This document shows positions 34,201 to 44,819 of a stretch of 64,000 nucleotides of DNA, piece after piece. The translations under genes were made by a program, and so were the position numbers. Origin of the DNA: Allolobophora icterica (taxonomy: Eukaryota > Annelida > Clitellata > Crassiclitellata > Lumbricidae); contig OY744610.1 in assembly GCA_963556255.1 (NCBI GenBank), forward strand, positions 13,413,588 to 13,477,587. The letters are read 5' to 3'. The notes beneath the pieces were generated by a model that saw only the letters and a program-made list of their open reading frames with translations, was not told where the DNA came from and searched no databases. Position 1 is the stretch's first letter. Each line of letters begins with the position of its first letter.

Positions 34201-35518
34201 CCATCATCATTGCAACCCGTTCTTCATCCCCATCCTCATGTTCCTCTATCTATCACCCCCCCCCCGGGGCTTTCCACTCAAAACTGAAGTCTCACCTTTT
34301 CAAATACTTCTACCCTGACTCATCTGATACTCCGCCTTCCAATTATTCTCGCCGTAAACGACACCCGCCTTGACAGCTGCTCTGCCTCTGCTGATCTGGT
34401 ACCATTGAAATCTGACTTGGACCTCTTTTGGACTACTCTCTGGAAACCCCTTTGATTTGGTTTACCCTCCTGGAAATCGGACTTTGACCTCTTTTGGACC
34501 ACTCTCTGGAAATTCCCTGATCTGGTACCCTGGAAATCGGACTTGGACCTCTTTTGGACTACTCTCTGGAACCCCCTTTGATTTGGTTTACCCTCCTGGA
34601 AATCGGACTTGGACCTCTTTTGGACTACTCTCTGGAAACCCCCTCTGATCTGACGTAGCGCTCGTGAATAGGCTGGTGTCCTGCGCTTGGCCTTCGAGTG
34701 GCGCTATAGAAGTTTGGAGATTACGATTAGGATTACGATCTAAACAAATTTCTAGATCTGCATTTCGCGTAAAATCAGTTAATCTAGATCTGCACATAGT
34801 AGACTAAAGCACTGAGTAGAAATTCATAAACTTCCAAATTACATACAGTCATTTTATTTAAGTAGAGTGAGATTTTCCCAACTATTTGGCTACTTGGGTA
34901 GGAGAAGGTAGGGTAATGGTAACACTCATGGTCAGGAGAGCAGCAGGAGAGCAGCAGTACGCGGTTCTATTCCCGCAACCCCTCGGATGGGCGCCTTACA
35001 TGGCTGCCATAACGTGTTTTTAGTCGAGATATTGGTAATTGTACTGTCATGTCTCAGTGTAATCTTACTGCGTTTGTCGGTTTGAAATAATAAAGAAAAG
35101 ATTATTATAATAATAATAATTATTATTATTATTATTTTGTGTGCCCCAAGGTACATATAGGAACAACGCTCTGATGAATGTCAGATGCATTCATTCAGAT
35201 TCAGAAGACCTTTTTCTTCCTAATCACATTTTCCTTTATTCCATTTCGAACTCAAATAAATGCTGAAATTCAACGGTGACAATTCGGCTGTCGTGTTGTT
35301 AAACTGATTCTATATCTATTTTTTAACTCAAAATTGCATAATGAACTTCGGACTCTGCCGTACTTATAATTATATCCTTCTAATAATTTGTGATAGAGTT
35401 TTCATTGAATACAGAAGAAGTAATATTCTCTGACTCTCCATTTTAGACTATAAAACTTCGACAGTCAGTGCGTTTGCAGGCGCTTAATTAAAGAATAGAT
35501 TATTATTATTATTATTAA

Positions 35519-35575
<57 letters not shown>

Positions 35576-36084
35576 CTCTTATGTTATGCTTTGCGAAATG
35601 AACTAGTATTGTATTGTATTGTATATGGGCATTTATAAAGCGTCTCTCGCGGTATATACCATTCAGAGGCGCTCCCAGTGCGCGAGACCCCGAGAGAAAA
35701 AGCAGGATTTAAGGTGAGAAAAGGAAGAAGCAACGCTACCAGAGAGAATGGTGGTGCGGACAGAAGGAGGAAGTCGGTTCCAAAGTGAGGGATCTATGCA
35801 GGCAAAGGACCTGGACTGAGCCATAGTTGTCCTGACACGAGGAACTAAGAGGTCAAGACGCTCAAAAGATCGGAGACGACGCAACGAAGCAGCAGAATGA
35901 GGCCGTTGAAACAGATCACGTAAGTACTGTGGAGCAAAACCCAGCTGAGATTTAAGCACAAGAATAAGCACTTTGAATTGTATACGGGCAGAGAGAGGGA
36001 AATAGTATGGTCTAGTGTGATAGAGGTGGTCGCTCCTTGGCACCGGGCAGCATCGACATGGTGCCCCGGAAGGCAACCTCGTTA

Positions 36085-36136
<52 letters not shown>

Positions 36137-38565
36137 GTCCTCATAGCTTTAGTTCTCCGTTGTTCGCTGTAGCAATTGCATGTTGTCTTTGAGATTTTTA
36201 ACAAGTTTTTTTTACACTTTTACTCAGCATGCGGTAGAACAACAACTGCAACAACAACCGAACAACCTACAACTCCTGGACCAATATTAACAACCAAGCA
36301 ACCTACAACTCCTGGACCAATATCAACAACCATACAACCTACAACTCCTGGACCAATATCAACAACCAAATCTACAACTCCTGCATCAATATCAACAACC
36401 AAAAAACCTGCTACTCCTGGACCAATATCAACAACCAAAACACCTACTACTCCTGGACCAATATCAACAACCAAAACACCTACTACTCCTGGACCAATAT
36501 CAACAACCAAACAATCTACAACTCCTGGACCATTATCAACAACCAAATCTACAACTCCTGCATCAATATCAACAACCAAAAAACCTACTACTCCTGGACC
36601 AATATCAACAACCATACAACCTACAACTCCTGGACCAATATCAACAACCAAATCTACAACTCCTGCATCAATATCAACAACCAAGCAATCTACAACTCCT
36701 GGACCAATATCAACAACCAAGCAATCTACAACTCCTGGACCAATATCAACAACCGAACAACCTACAACTCCTGGACCAATATCAACAACCAAGCAATCTA
36801 CAACTCCTGGACCAATATCAACAACCATACAACCTACAACTCCTGGACCAATATCAACAACCAAATCTACAACTCCTGCATCAATATCAACAACCAAAAA
36901 ACCTACTACTCCTGGACCAATATCAACAACCAAAACACCTACTACTCCTGGACCAATATCAACAACCAAACAATCTACAACTCCTGGATCAATATTAACA
37001 ACCAAACAACGTACAACTCCTAGATTAATATCGACAACCAAAAAACGTACAACTCCTAGATCAATATCAACAACCAAAAAACGTACAACTACTGGATCAA
37101 TATCAACAACTAAGCAACGTACAAGAACTTATACGCTAATATCAACAGTTAAACCATTGAAAACATCTCCTCTAATATCAACACCTAAACTACCAACAAC
37201 TACTCGGATGTCTACAACCAAGCCAAGAGCAACTACTCCGACCCCAACTAAGACTACAAAGCCTCCAACAACAGGTACGAGACCAATCAGTGCAGAAGCC
37301 AACTGCCGCAAGTTCAGATATATATTCAGTTGATTAGCACGGAGTCAAAATAAGTTAAAAGTAGTTTTTGAATGCTTTTTGTGTAATGTGTAGTTGTAGT
37401 GGCCCGTTGACGTTTGTTTCCTTTTAACTTGATCCGTTTGTTGTGATCTGTCTATACCATGCGATGCGTGTGAGCCTGTGTGAAGCAGATCAACATTCAA
37501 TTAATTATCTGAAGGTTACAGTGGGACATCCATTAATTACGAGGTTTTGGAAAGTAAATTTAACCTTACCTTGCGATTTTTAACGGTGATCGCAACTGAA
37601 GTTTTACTTCTAAGCTTCTGTGACTATTAGGAAAAACACGTAATGCGTAAACAAATGGTGCGATGATGAGACGTTAGATATCAAAACAGATAAATTGCAA
37701 TTGTAAATCTATAATAGATATATGCGTGGTTATATTTAGCATTTGAGTAGCTTTGCTGTTGCTTTAATCTGACTGCGATCAACACAAGCAGAATTAGAGC
37801 ACTTGCGGAACAAGGAAGGTGACAAACTAATTAGCTTACTTCTGACTTTAAAAGAAACACTATTACGTGATAAAGGGCCAACGATTGTAAAACTTCTGTG
37901 CCGGATAGTGTACGACCAAGCCCTAGGGACCACAAAGATACCATTTGCAGATGATCGGAGGGACATGCGACCAGGAATAGACGAGGCAGAGATACACCAC
38001 GATGTTAGCTCGGCTATGGCAATTCCAACTAGGCAATTTCGCATGAGATTTGGATCTTATACTCAATGCGTTGAGATATAGGTAACCAGTGTAGAGTGTT
38101 ACAAACTCGGTCAATGGCTGTTTCAATCATCACTTAGTAGTTCATGTGATGCGATCTTTACGCCTTTCATTTCACACATTTAGTAATGAATGATCGAATT
38201 TGTGGCTGTGCATTTCAGGTGGATACAATCCGAATGACATCTACGACGAATGTGTCGTGAAGGCTGAGTTGTACCAAAGATGTGACGGCTGTTATTATGG
38301 CCTCTTAGTCTGTGGAGTTGTTGTTACGATAAGGGACGGTAGTCGTTGGTTGATATACGATTCTATCTGCGGGGATAACAAATGCGAGATGGTTGTTGTC
38401 GATGCTTCAAGTATGTCCTTCAACTGCAATTGGAAGCTGTTGGATGAAAAAGAAATCGTAATGTCTCGAATCGGTGATTATGTCGATGAGGGAAATAGCG
38501 TTCATCTCGGACCGAGGAAGACCAATTGTCGGGAATCGTGTAGGAGAATGATGAATCTATCATAG
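25222..38565 (+). CDS. Gene C: intact three-module secreted Ig-mucin protein (1255 aa)
   Basis: Eleven exons: 25222-25288, 25945-26271, 27431-27742, 29184-29393, 29720-30046, 30550-30864, 31868-32041, 32368-32694, 33198-33512, 36228-37274, 38219-38565. All borders are AG/GT, all introns phase 1, and the total is 3768 nt with no internal stop. Predicted order: signal peptide, then (Ig1-Ig2-Thr) three times, then the Cys-rich domain. Ig1-Ig2 pairs alternate with stalks of 70, 58 and 349 residues. No membrane anchor is seen, so it should be secreted and form a long glycosylated rod. Modules 2 and 3 are nearly identical (recent duplication or gene conversion), while module 1 resembles the first modules of B and D. 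Function unknown; recognition or mucus-binding is speculation from architecture. Transcript support would decide whether all modules are used. Confidence 0.8.
25545..25770 (-). mobile_element. LINE 3'-end fragment (same family as 34330-34740)
   Basis: Contains twice the string CAGAGGGGGTTTCCAGAGAG followed by AGTCCAAAAG, and begins TAATCGTAATCGTAATCTCC. This is the reverse complement of the 3' region of the LINE in the last module of gene C. It lies in the first intron of gene C. Confidence 0.7.
25945..26271 (+). CDS. Gene C Ig1 exon, module 1
   Basis: First-position type: [51 protein letters not shown]. The variable patch reads SSDQITI. It lacks the strand-F Cys; Cys remain only in YEQC and MMTC. 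Confidence 0.82.
26497..27027 (+). mobile_element. RTE-type LINE 3' fragment
   Basis: A frame reads [29 protein letters not shown] and RTNEEIL, then frameshifts into REEDRG and [15 protein letters not shown]. It is flanked by 10-bp target duplications AACAGGTAGC (26487-26496, 27028-27037). Gene D has the uninserted site at about 48840-48862, confirming both boundaries. Confidence 0.82.
27431..27742 (+). CDS. Gene C Ig2 exon, module 1
   Basis: 312 nt. Canonical Ig: [40 protein letters not shown], plus Cys in GPICSC near the start and SATC at the end that could form an extra pair. Confidence 0.82.
28020..28330. repeat. ACAG/CTCC simple-repeat region
   Basis: ACAGACAG units at about 28055-28085 and CTCC/CTCACTCC units at 28268-28312, separated by two copies of a CGCCCGATATTsGC-type sequence (27988, 28222). 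Low complexity inside a gene C intron. Confidence 0.7.
28467..28905. mobile_element. MITE with 33-bp inverted repeats and 7-bp duplication
   Basis: Ends begin CACAGTATAAATAATTACAC and are inverted for about 33 bp. GTTCTGG flanks both sides (28460-28466, 28906-28912). Gene D carries a single GATTCTGGTC at the corresponding place (about 52914-52923), so the site was empty before insertion. Inside, a 36-bp segment with AAGCCCCGCCCACTGT is repeated. The superfamily is unclear, because 7 bp is unusual. Confidence 0.82.
29184..29393 (+). CDS. Gene C Thr-rich exon, module 1
   Basis: 210 nt, opening [13 protein letters not shown], with 36-bp units coding [12 protein letters not shown] or close variants, ending TTGPTGK before GTAAGT. 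It is one unit longer than its module 2 counterpart. Confidence 0.8.
29720..30046 (+). CDS. Gene C Ig1 exon, module 2
   Basis: Internal type: [42 protein letters not shown]. The variable patch reads TSNAVIN. These residues separate internal modules from first-position modules ([13 protein letters not shown]). Confidence 0.82.
30550..30864 (+). CDS. Gene C Ig2 exon, module 2
   Basis: 315 nt after [40 protein letters not shown] and [10 protein letters not shown] keep Cys, Trp and Cys in canonical positions. The donor is AAGTGAGT. Confidence 0.82.
31176..31443 (+). mobile_element. tRNA-derived SINE with (ATT)n tail, copy 1
   Basis: A-box-like ATAGAGTAATGG and B-box GGTTCGATTCCC, followed by a body ending AATAAAGAAAAAGATTATT and an ATT microsatellite. 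It lies between the Ig2 and Thr exons. Copies sit at the same place in the third module of C (34897-35136) and the second of D (55298-55535), so it was inserted before the modules multiplied. Confidence 0.75.
31868..32041 (+). CDS. Gene C Thr-rich exon, module 2
   Basis: 174 nt. It opens [13 protein letters not shown] and ends GPTGK. It is exactly one 36-bp unit shorter than the module 1 exon, a contraction that keeps frame. Confidence 0.8.
32368..32694 (+). CDS. Gene C Ig1 exon, module 3
   Basis: Encodes the same residues as the module 2 Ig1 from MMTC onward; I saw only isolated silent differences (e.g. AACGAC against AACGAT). Confidence 0.82.
33198..33512 (+). CDS. Gene C Ig2 exon, module 3
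   Basis: 315 nt, identical in protein to module 2 except Ile for Val in STITIP. Donor AAGTGAGT. Confidence 0.82.
33680..34740 (+). mobile_element. CR1/L2-type LINE 3' fragment with a minisatellite 3' end
   Basis: A frame up to 34287 reads [54 protein letters not shown] and RLWNDP, the C-terminal region of CR1/L2-type reverse transcriptase. The 3' part (34380-34650) is four or five degenerate copies of a roughly 60-70 bp unit with GACCTCTTTTGGAC and ACTCTCTGGAA, ending GATTACGATTAGGATTACGA. Module 2 and gene D show the uninserted sequence. Confidence 0.8.
34897..35136 (+). mobile_element. tRNA-derived SINE with (ATT)n tail, copy 2
   Basis: Paralogous to the element at 31176. B-box changed to GGTTCTATTCCC; tail of AAT/ATT units at 35103-35136. 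Confidence 0.7.
35495..36140 (-). mobile_element. LINE 3' fragment inserted within an (ATT)n tract
   Basis: ATT microsatellite at 35500-35573 and again at 36085-36136. Between them the minus strand (36076-35663) codes [20 protein letters not shown] and [13 protein letters not shown], a LINE C-terminus. It ends with ATACAATACAATAC at 35607-35626. The same 3' end recurs at 39826. A LINE seems to have inserted into the microsatellite. Confidence 0.75.
36228..37274 (+). CDS. Gene C long Thr/Pro mucin-like exon
   Basis: 1047 nt (349 codons) between ACTCAG and GTACGA. After [13 protein letters not shown] it is built of about 28 units of 12 residues ([12 protein letters not shown] type, 36 bp) or 11 residues ([11 protein letters not shown], 33 bp), then a less regular Lys/Arg/Thr-rich end. 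The units form higher-order blocks ([20 protein letters not shown] recurs), pointing to block duplication. Expected to be an extended O-glycosylated stalk. Confidence 0.82.
37736..38126 (-). mobile_element. Old LINE C-terminal remnant before the gene C terminal exon
   Basis: The minus frame contains [20 protein letters not shown] then SPSLFRKCS, a degraded LINE C-terminus. The same remnant lies before the gene D terminal exon (58800-59065), so it predates the C/D duplication. Confidence 0.6.
38219..38565 (+). CDS. Gene C terminal exon, Cys-rich domain
   Basis: 347 nt after TTTCAG ending [45 protein letters not shown] and [10 protein letters not shown] give nine Cys in about 115 residues. The odd number could leave one free Cys for dimerisation, which is inference. 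No known domain recognised. Confidence 0.8.
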
Positions 38566-38939
38566 TAACAGAAAAACATTAATCTCTTGTGACTCACATG
38601 AGTTTTCTAGTTGTCCACTATGACTTCTTATAAATGATCTTATGCATTTCTGTTATTGATTTTGATCGTACAAATGATGTAATGATGTATGGTGCGCTTG
38701 ATTGGGAGATACGCTTGGATGATGATACAGTGCATCACAAGCAGCACTGGTTTCACTTTGCGGAACAAGTAGAGCGTGGTGAAGAAGGTGACGAGGTGTG
38801 AATTGCTCGCTTCGCCAAACTCTTTAGAAGAGGAACAGCAGTCCCTTACTCTATCCTGTGGCGGTCATAGGTATAAAGTGTTAGCTATTCATTTTCTTAG
38901 CCGCGGCATATGAGGACGGGTTGCCAGTCCACTCCCTCG

Positions 38940-39062
38940 CCGTCTCATCTTCCCACGACAGTGTACGGTTAGTGTACTCATTATAGCTGAGTTGACCAGG
39001 GGCGCAGATGAAAGCAGAAATCACGAGCCAAATTTCTGCCCTTCCGGGGATTTGAACCTCGA
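38940..39062 (-). mobile_element. Truncated SINE fragment
   Basis: GTACTCATTATAGCTGAGTT through GGGGATTTGAACCTC matches the body and B-box of the SINE at 60300-60460. The tRNA-like head is deleted, and the sequence jumps to AGCGACCATCGTCTGATG, which in gene D lies about 160 bp further on. Confidence 0.6.
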
Positions 39063-39825
39063 AGCGACCATCGTCTGATGTCTTTGATGATATAATTATT
39101 GCGCTATAGAAGTCTTTAGATTATATTAGATTAAACGTCATCATAAAATGTCAAATGCACACTCTGCTGGATTTTACCAGACTTGCTACTGACGCATGAT
39201 ACCATGAAAAATTGTGTGCAGTCCACTAATTTCTTGATTTTGGTTTACGTACCAAGATTGTACAGCGAAACACTGAACATTGGCCTATTTCTAACACGAT
39301 AACAACTGTCAGTTTCTAACATACTTTCCAGAACTAAAATCTACTTCCACCAATAGGGAAAAGTTTAGAGCAATTTTATTTAATTATAAAATAATTTTTT
39401 TAGAGAAATTTATAAGAACTGACCACAGCAAGAGAATGCTCCATAATTACAGCTCATGGTAATTATAAATAATGGATTATAAAACATGGATGGATAACAA
39501 TGTCATACAAGAGGATCTAGAGAAGATGAACCTGAATATGAGAGAGGCAATAGAAAAAATCAGGAGCTGAGAAACCTGGAGACGTCAAGTTGAGGACTCA
39601 TCGTCGGCCCCGGCCTGACGGAAGAGAAACAAAGAAGAGAGTAATTATAAAATGTTCAGCAATGCATCTCCAACAAAATCTATGGCCTACCTCTTGGTAT
39701 CTGAACTGTGGCTGGGCTCTGGTTCATTTGTGATCTGCGAAGGTGCAAGGTCATGTATAATTTACATAGGGTCTGCATACTGCGGTATAAGCTTACACTT
39801 ATCATATTATGGTTCCCAGTAAGAA

Positions 39826-40190
39826 GTAATTGTATTGTATTGTATTGTATTTCAATCTTATAAAGCGCCTCTACCCAGTGCCCACCAATCAGTAATCTAC
39901 TGAGCAGCGCTCCTGGTATGAGAGCCCTGTTGTTATCATCCAATGCTTCATTAGGACTTGACTGATAGCTGTTGTGCTATCAGATGGGAACCATAATAGA
40001 ATCCGAGGTAAATCAAATCTACTTAGCAGCGCTTCTGGATGTGAGAGCCCTGCGGTTAGTATTCAGTGTTACGTTAGAACATCGGTGATTGTTGCGTGGC
40101 TATCAGATCGGGTCTATGACTTGCAACTTTTCTCGAGAGTCGATAAAAACGTTGGTAAATCCGGCCTAGATAGTTGAGAGAAAGAGGCGT
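39826..40190 (-). mobile_element. Two copies of an interspersed repeat with TATTG-type tail
   Basis: 39828-39850 is TTGTATTGTATTG, as in the LINE end at 35607. CTACTGAGCAGCGCTCC (39899) and CTACTTAGCAGCGCTTC (40019), each followed by GAGAGCCCTG and then the hairpin-like GATAGC...GCTATCAG, mark two units. A third is at 23050. Confidence 0.6.
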
Positions 40191-40259
40191 AGCTGGGGTG
40201 GGGGTAGCAGAGGGAGCGTCCGCTCCCTCTGACTCTGAGACCATTCTCCAAAATGTGGG

Positions 40260-41565
40260 GCCTTTTTCACAATTTATTTATTCCAATCGTTCGAAAATTG
40301 GTTATTCCAATCGTTCAAACGACATAAGAAATATGTCACCTTGTCCTTAAATGGTAAACCTCTTTCAAACTGCAGTACTAAACAGTTGGCTGAGGCAGAA
40401 GGTATTCTTGTAACACTTGATATGTTTGAATTCTTAGTTCTTTTAATATTCTGCGAAAAAGTGCCAGATAAGACTTTCAATTTATCCACATATTTACAGA
40501 GAAGTAGCATTGATTTACTCTCTGCTTCTAATTCATTTTTTTTAAACGAGATGAAAAAGATGTGAAATTAATTTGAATATGAGTTTGAACGGATTGAGGA
40601 TGCAACATGGCTCAAAAATGTGATATTACTACTGACTATGAGCAACATAAAGTTCGGAAAAGAAAGAAATTCCATAACGGAATGTCAGTGGATGATTCCA
40701 GAAAAAATCATGTTTGAAACCTACATACTGTCTCTAGATTGTGTCATAAGTAGCTCAACAACAAGATTTCATTAACTCATTCATTCGAGTATTTATATAG
40801 CACCTCTTCAAGGGGACTACTCAGAGATGCTCCCGACTCTAGGACGGCCAAATAGGACAGTTTTCAATCTAGTGTAGAACGTATCAGTGGGAGTTCTGAG
40901 GAGCAAGCGCAGCTTCAAAGGAAGCCCGTTCCATGGCGTCGGGCCCACCACTGAAAAAGCACCCTTTCTCATGGTGGCTGTGCGGGCTAAAGAGACAATG
41001 ATCATCCTCTGCCCCGAATGGCTGCCCTGAACTCCCAGCACGAGGCGCCAACAACCCGCAGATAAGCTGGAGTGCAGCCCAGCTAGTACGGCCACATCTG
41101 GGAAACAACCCTGTATAATACGCGCTGGCTAACAGGAAACCAATGTAGGACCTTCATCATATAACCAGAGACCTGAGCATTTGAGCATTTTTACAAATGT
41201 GTCTTCCAAATTTAGTTGTTTAAATCCAAAGCATTTTAGCAATGTGGCCAAATTAGAATCTCTAGCAGACATGTACTAAAATTCATGATCGCCATTGTCA
41301 TGTGTTCCATTTATCCTAGCCTGCAGCAGTCCACATTGTACCGCATTTTACTGACCTTGCCAATAAACGCTGGCGTGGAACAATCCTTTAGCCGACTCAA
41401 ACTCATAAAATCATACGTACGATGTACAATCGGCGAGGACAGAATAGATTGTCTGGTTTAGCTTTGATTACGATCGAAAGACAGTTCGCTAGTGAAGTGG
41501 GTCATAACGAAGCAATCGATATCTTTGATAAAATGATGTCTAGACGAAAAAGACTGTTGTAGTTT
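40260..41565 (+). pseudogene. Relic of a second hAT transposase (ZMYM1-like), with a nested LINE
   Basis: 41345-41563 reads LTLPINAGVEQSFSRLKLIK, SYVRCTIGEDRIDCL and ALITIERQF, matching the hAT C-terminal dimerisation domain (ERSFSxLKxIKxxxRxxMxxxRL). Upstream frames (40341-40565, DKTFNLSTYLQRSSIDLLSA; then about 40605-40770) look like internal parts of the same protein. Stops and a minus-strand LINE at 40780-41130 break it. Non-functional. Confidence 0.7.
40780..41130 (-). mobile_element. LINE 3' fragment inside the hAT relic
   Basis: The minus frame 41095-40817 codes LARTATMRKGAFSVVGPTPW and NGLPLKLRLLL, the LINE C-terminal signature. The 3' end is ATTCATTCGAGTATTTATAT. It separates two parts of the hAT relic. 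Confidence 0.72.
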
Positions 41566-41644
41566 GTTTGTGTTTGTACTGTTATGTTATAGTACACTAT
41601 AATACTATTACACACCTTTTGGATGTTTCAGTGTTTCTATTTAT

Positions 41645-41840
41645 CTTACGCAATGAGGGGCAAGGGGGTGATCGGATTTAGGCGAATTTGCGTACAGATG
41701 CGTATGGCGAGGGATCTCGAAAAAAATGTGTACGTACGTAAAATAAATTTATCAATTTCATGTAGTGTTAACACTTTGTAAAGTGTGTTAGTGATGTTAG
41801 TATTTTATTTCTTTATAGCACTTCACAAATTTGAGCTAAC
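41645..41840. repeat. Interspersed repeat, copy 1 (also 63760-64000)
   Basis: GATGCGTATGGCGAGGG, TACGTACG...AATAAA/AACTTATCAATTT, then GTGTTAGTGATGTTAGTATT occur in the same order at both sites with about 85-90 per cent identity by eye. Probably part of a DNA transposon; no ends were identified. Confidence 0.65.
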
Positions 41841-41860
41841 AAATATGATTTGTATTCTAC

Positions 41861-42104
41861 GGTGGTGGTGGTGGTTGTGGTGGTGGTGGTGGTGGTGGTG
41901 GTGGTGGTGGTGGTGGTGGTGGTGGTGGTGGTGGTGGTGGTGGTGGTGGTGGTGGTGGTGGTGGTGGTGGTGGTGGTGGTGGTGGTGGTGGTGGTGGTGG
42001 TGGTGGTGGTGGTGGTGGTGGTGGTGGTGGTGGTGGTGGTGGTGGTGGTGGTGGTGGTGGTGGTGGTGGTGGTGGTGGTGGTGGTGGTGGTGGTGGTGGT
42101 GGTT
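41861..42104 (+). repeat. (GGT)n microsatellite, about 244 bp
   Basis: About 81 GGT units with a single TGT interruption near the start. It generates spurious poly-Val, poly-Trp, poly-His and poly-Pro frames. GAT-rich sequence follows. Confidence 0.97.
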
Positions 42105-43559
42105 TTGATGATAAAAGCTGTGGTGATGATGATGACAATGATGATGATGATGATTTTGGCGGTGGCGATTATGATGATGATAAACAAATTTAATCATTGT
42201 CATTGTCGTTCTTGTCTTTCATCTTGCCGTCATCACCAGATGGTCACAGTCAGTAGTCACTGACATTACAGTCATTTGTGGTGAAGGCGACGTCATTGTC
42301 ATTGTCTGAAAATTCGTCAGCACCGTCTCCTCTCTGTTCCGATTCATGCAATTATTGTAGTCAGGAGTTCGGTGAGTGCAGGTGTTCCTTGGGCAGCTCA
42401 GTCGGATTGTAGGCCTACCAGACAACTGATGATCACTGTATGGCTGTCAATACATCCTCGCGGCGATTCACTAAAGAAATCGCCTATTTGACATGAAACT
42501 ATGTTCGCGTTTACACAATGTTTATTTCGTCAAGATTATAACGATATTCCCAGCAGAACATATGATGAAGCGAAGCTAGGAAGTGTTAGATATTGAAAAA
42601 TCATCAAAGTATAAATTATGGTAACAAGATGGATAACAGATTATCAATAGACAGCGTTCACGTAATTTATGCTAACGTCGTAAAATCTGTTGACTGAATG
42701 AAACCAGAATATCGTCTATGCGGTGTAAAAAGGGTCTAAAGATGAACTATAAAGATATAAGTCGTCGAAGGTAGCCTAATAAGCTTATAGCCTAAGAATC
42801 GAGTGGAATAATTTAATATGCGATGGTCTACAAACTGCTTCTTGCTTCTGTTCGTGTTTTATGGCTTTGTTGAGCAAGAATCCAAAAATTCTAAGGGAGT
42901 CATATTTTTTCCGCAACTAGCCTATTATAATAAAGTTTTGAGAGCCAAATTAATCAAATAAACTAACGACAATCATTACAGTAGGCCTAGCCAACAAGGT
43001 CTCTATTCTGACTGTGTCTACAACTTCCCATGTTTTGCACCTTGTAATGCTCGAGCATTGACCGTCTTCAGCTGTCGTCAGGTCCCACCAGGCCGGGGCA
43101 GCGTAGAGTAGGTGCGCCGTGGTAGTGGTTCAACATGTAGCTACGTCGTGAAGGGTGGCTAAGGGCAGTAGATGGGCTCTCACAAAGCTTAGGGCGTAGA
43201 GAGAGAATAGCAGCAGAATCCCGGGACATAGCCGACTGTCGGACATGCTGGGTTGCGCGCACATATTTAGTGATGTTAAGCAATCTCTTCTGACTAACAC
43301 TTTTACTGGAAAATAGCTAAACGACGTGCTACACAATGCATTTAAAAAGTAGAAGATGCTACGGTGTGTATGCCACTCTCTTTCCTTTGAATCACAACAT
43401 CCATTTACAACAGGTCTCAATGTCTACAAAAATGCATACGCGAGCCAACACATCTCTCGTCTCTGCTTGCACATCAGCTCACAAATATTATATTTTTCCA
43501 TTTGGTCTCTCCAAAGGACAACTACTTAGAACAACGGTCTCACTGAAGCCTTGTGCTAG

Positions 43560-43677
43560 GGGTACAGCAGGAGCAGAAATCTTGAATCAAATTTCTGCCA
43601 TGGCTGGTATTCGAACCCCAGACCTCTCCATCGACAGTTTAGCATGCTAACCACTGCACTATCGTGCACCCCTCTCG
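43560..43677 (-). mobile_element. tRNA-derived SINE
   Basis: The minus strand reads GGGGTGCACGATAGTGCAGTGG...GGGGTTCGAATACC, with A-box and B-box like tRNA, then TTTCTGCTCC. Same family as 60300-60460. Confidence 0.7.
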
Positions 43678-43892
43678 TTTTAACCAAATATATGTTTAAA
43701 TACATTTAATTACAAAACGCGAAGAAACAAAAATCGTTATGTTCTACTGTTGGGAATGTACACACAGGCTGTCATTTATTAGCCTGTAGTTGAATTCTCT
43801 AAATTATTTGTCAAGAAATACACAAACTGATAACTAAAAGAGAAGGAAGAACTCTAAATTATTTGCTGAGAAATATAAAACTGTTATATAAA

Positions 43893-44150
<258 letters not shown>

Positions 44151-44239
44151 TATTAAAAACAACGATGACGACAACTTAGCTACAGTCAAAAACTACACAG
44201 ACTTTGCCAGAAATGTTACGTATGCCTCCCTTTCTCCTT

Positions 44240-44425
44240 TCATGAACGCATGCATGTATGCATGCATGTATACGTGAGTGCAGTGCATATATGTATGCAT
44301 ACTTGTATGTATACATACCTGTATGTAATATATGTGCATACTTGTATGTATGTATGTATGCATGTATGTATGTATGTATGCATGTAAGTATGCATACATG
44401 CATGTATGTATGAATGTGTGTGCAT
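44240..44425. repeat. (ATGT/ATGC)n microsatellite
   Basis: Interrupted GTATGTATGCATG units. The same type continues at 45160-45230 and 45780-45960 around a LINE, so one long tract appears to have been split by insertions. Confidence 0.85.
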
Positions 44426-44548
44426 GGGAATCATACGTGATTATATTGTGACAAGTTGTTAAATCCTATTTTTATAGAAACCCGGCCTTGCATTCCTTTC
44501 TTTAGCGAGCATCATTCCTTAATAATTATAATGAACATGCGACATAAA

Positions 44549-44819
44549 CATAGGCGTAGCTACATTGAGGCAAGGTTGCCTCCTCTTGGTTATCTAAATT
44601 TAAACATTTTCCTTGGGTTATAACCCTGCACCTGGATGTTGCCTCCTCTTGAACGGTGAATCCTTAAGAAGAAATCCCAAAAAAGGTCATCAAGTTTTTT
44701 GACAGAAATCTCCCAAAAAAGGTCATCAAGTTTTTTGTGCAGCAATCTCCAAAAAAGTCATCAAATTTTTTTTCAATATTTTTTGCCTCCTCTTGAATTT
44801 AAGTCTGGCTACGCTCCTG
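44549..44819. mobile_element. Short non-autonomous hAT (MITE), 271 bp
   Basis: Ends CATAGGCGTAGCTAC...GGCTACGCTCCTG with perfect 8-bp flanks GACATAAA (44541-44548, 44820-44827). Inside, GCCTCCTCTTG recurs three times, and AAAAAAGGTCATCAAGTTTT is tandemly repeated two to three times. Confidence 0.87.

Noticed and set aside
36220..37077. A 285-residue minus-strand frame of repeated [10 protein letters not shown]
   Set aside because: Antisense shadow of the Thr-rich exon, whose plus-strand frame has matching splice sites and family similarity.
41785..42263. Long poly-Trp, poly-Val, poly-His and poly-Pro reading frames
   Set aside because: They are translations of the GGT microsatellite in different frames and not genes.
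44176..44434. Frames rich in Tyr/His/Ile (HTYIHTYIHAY)
   Set aside because: Antisense reading of the ATGT microsatellite.
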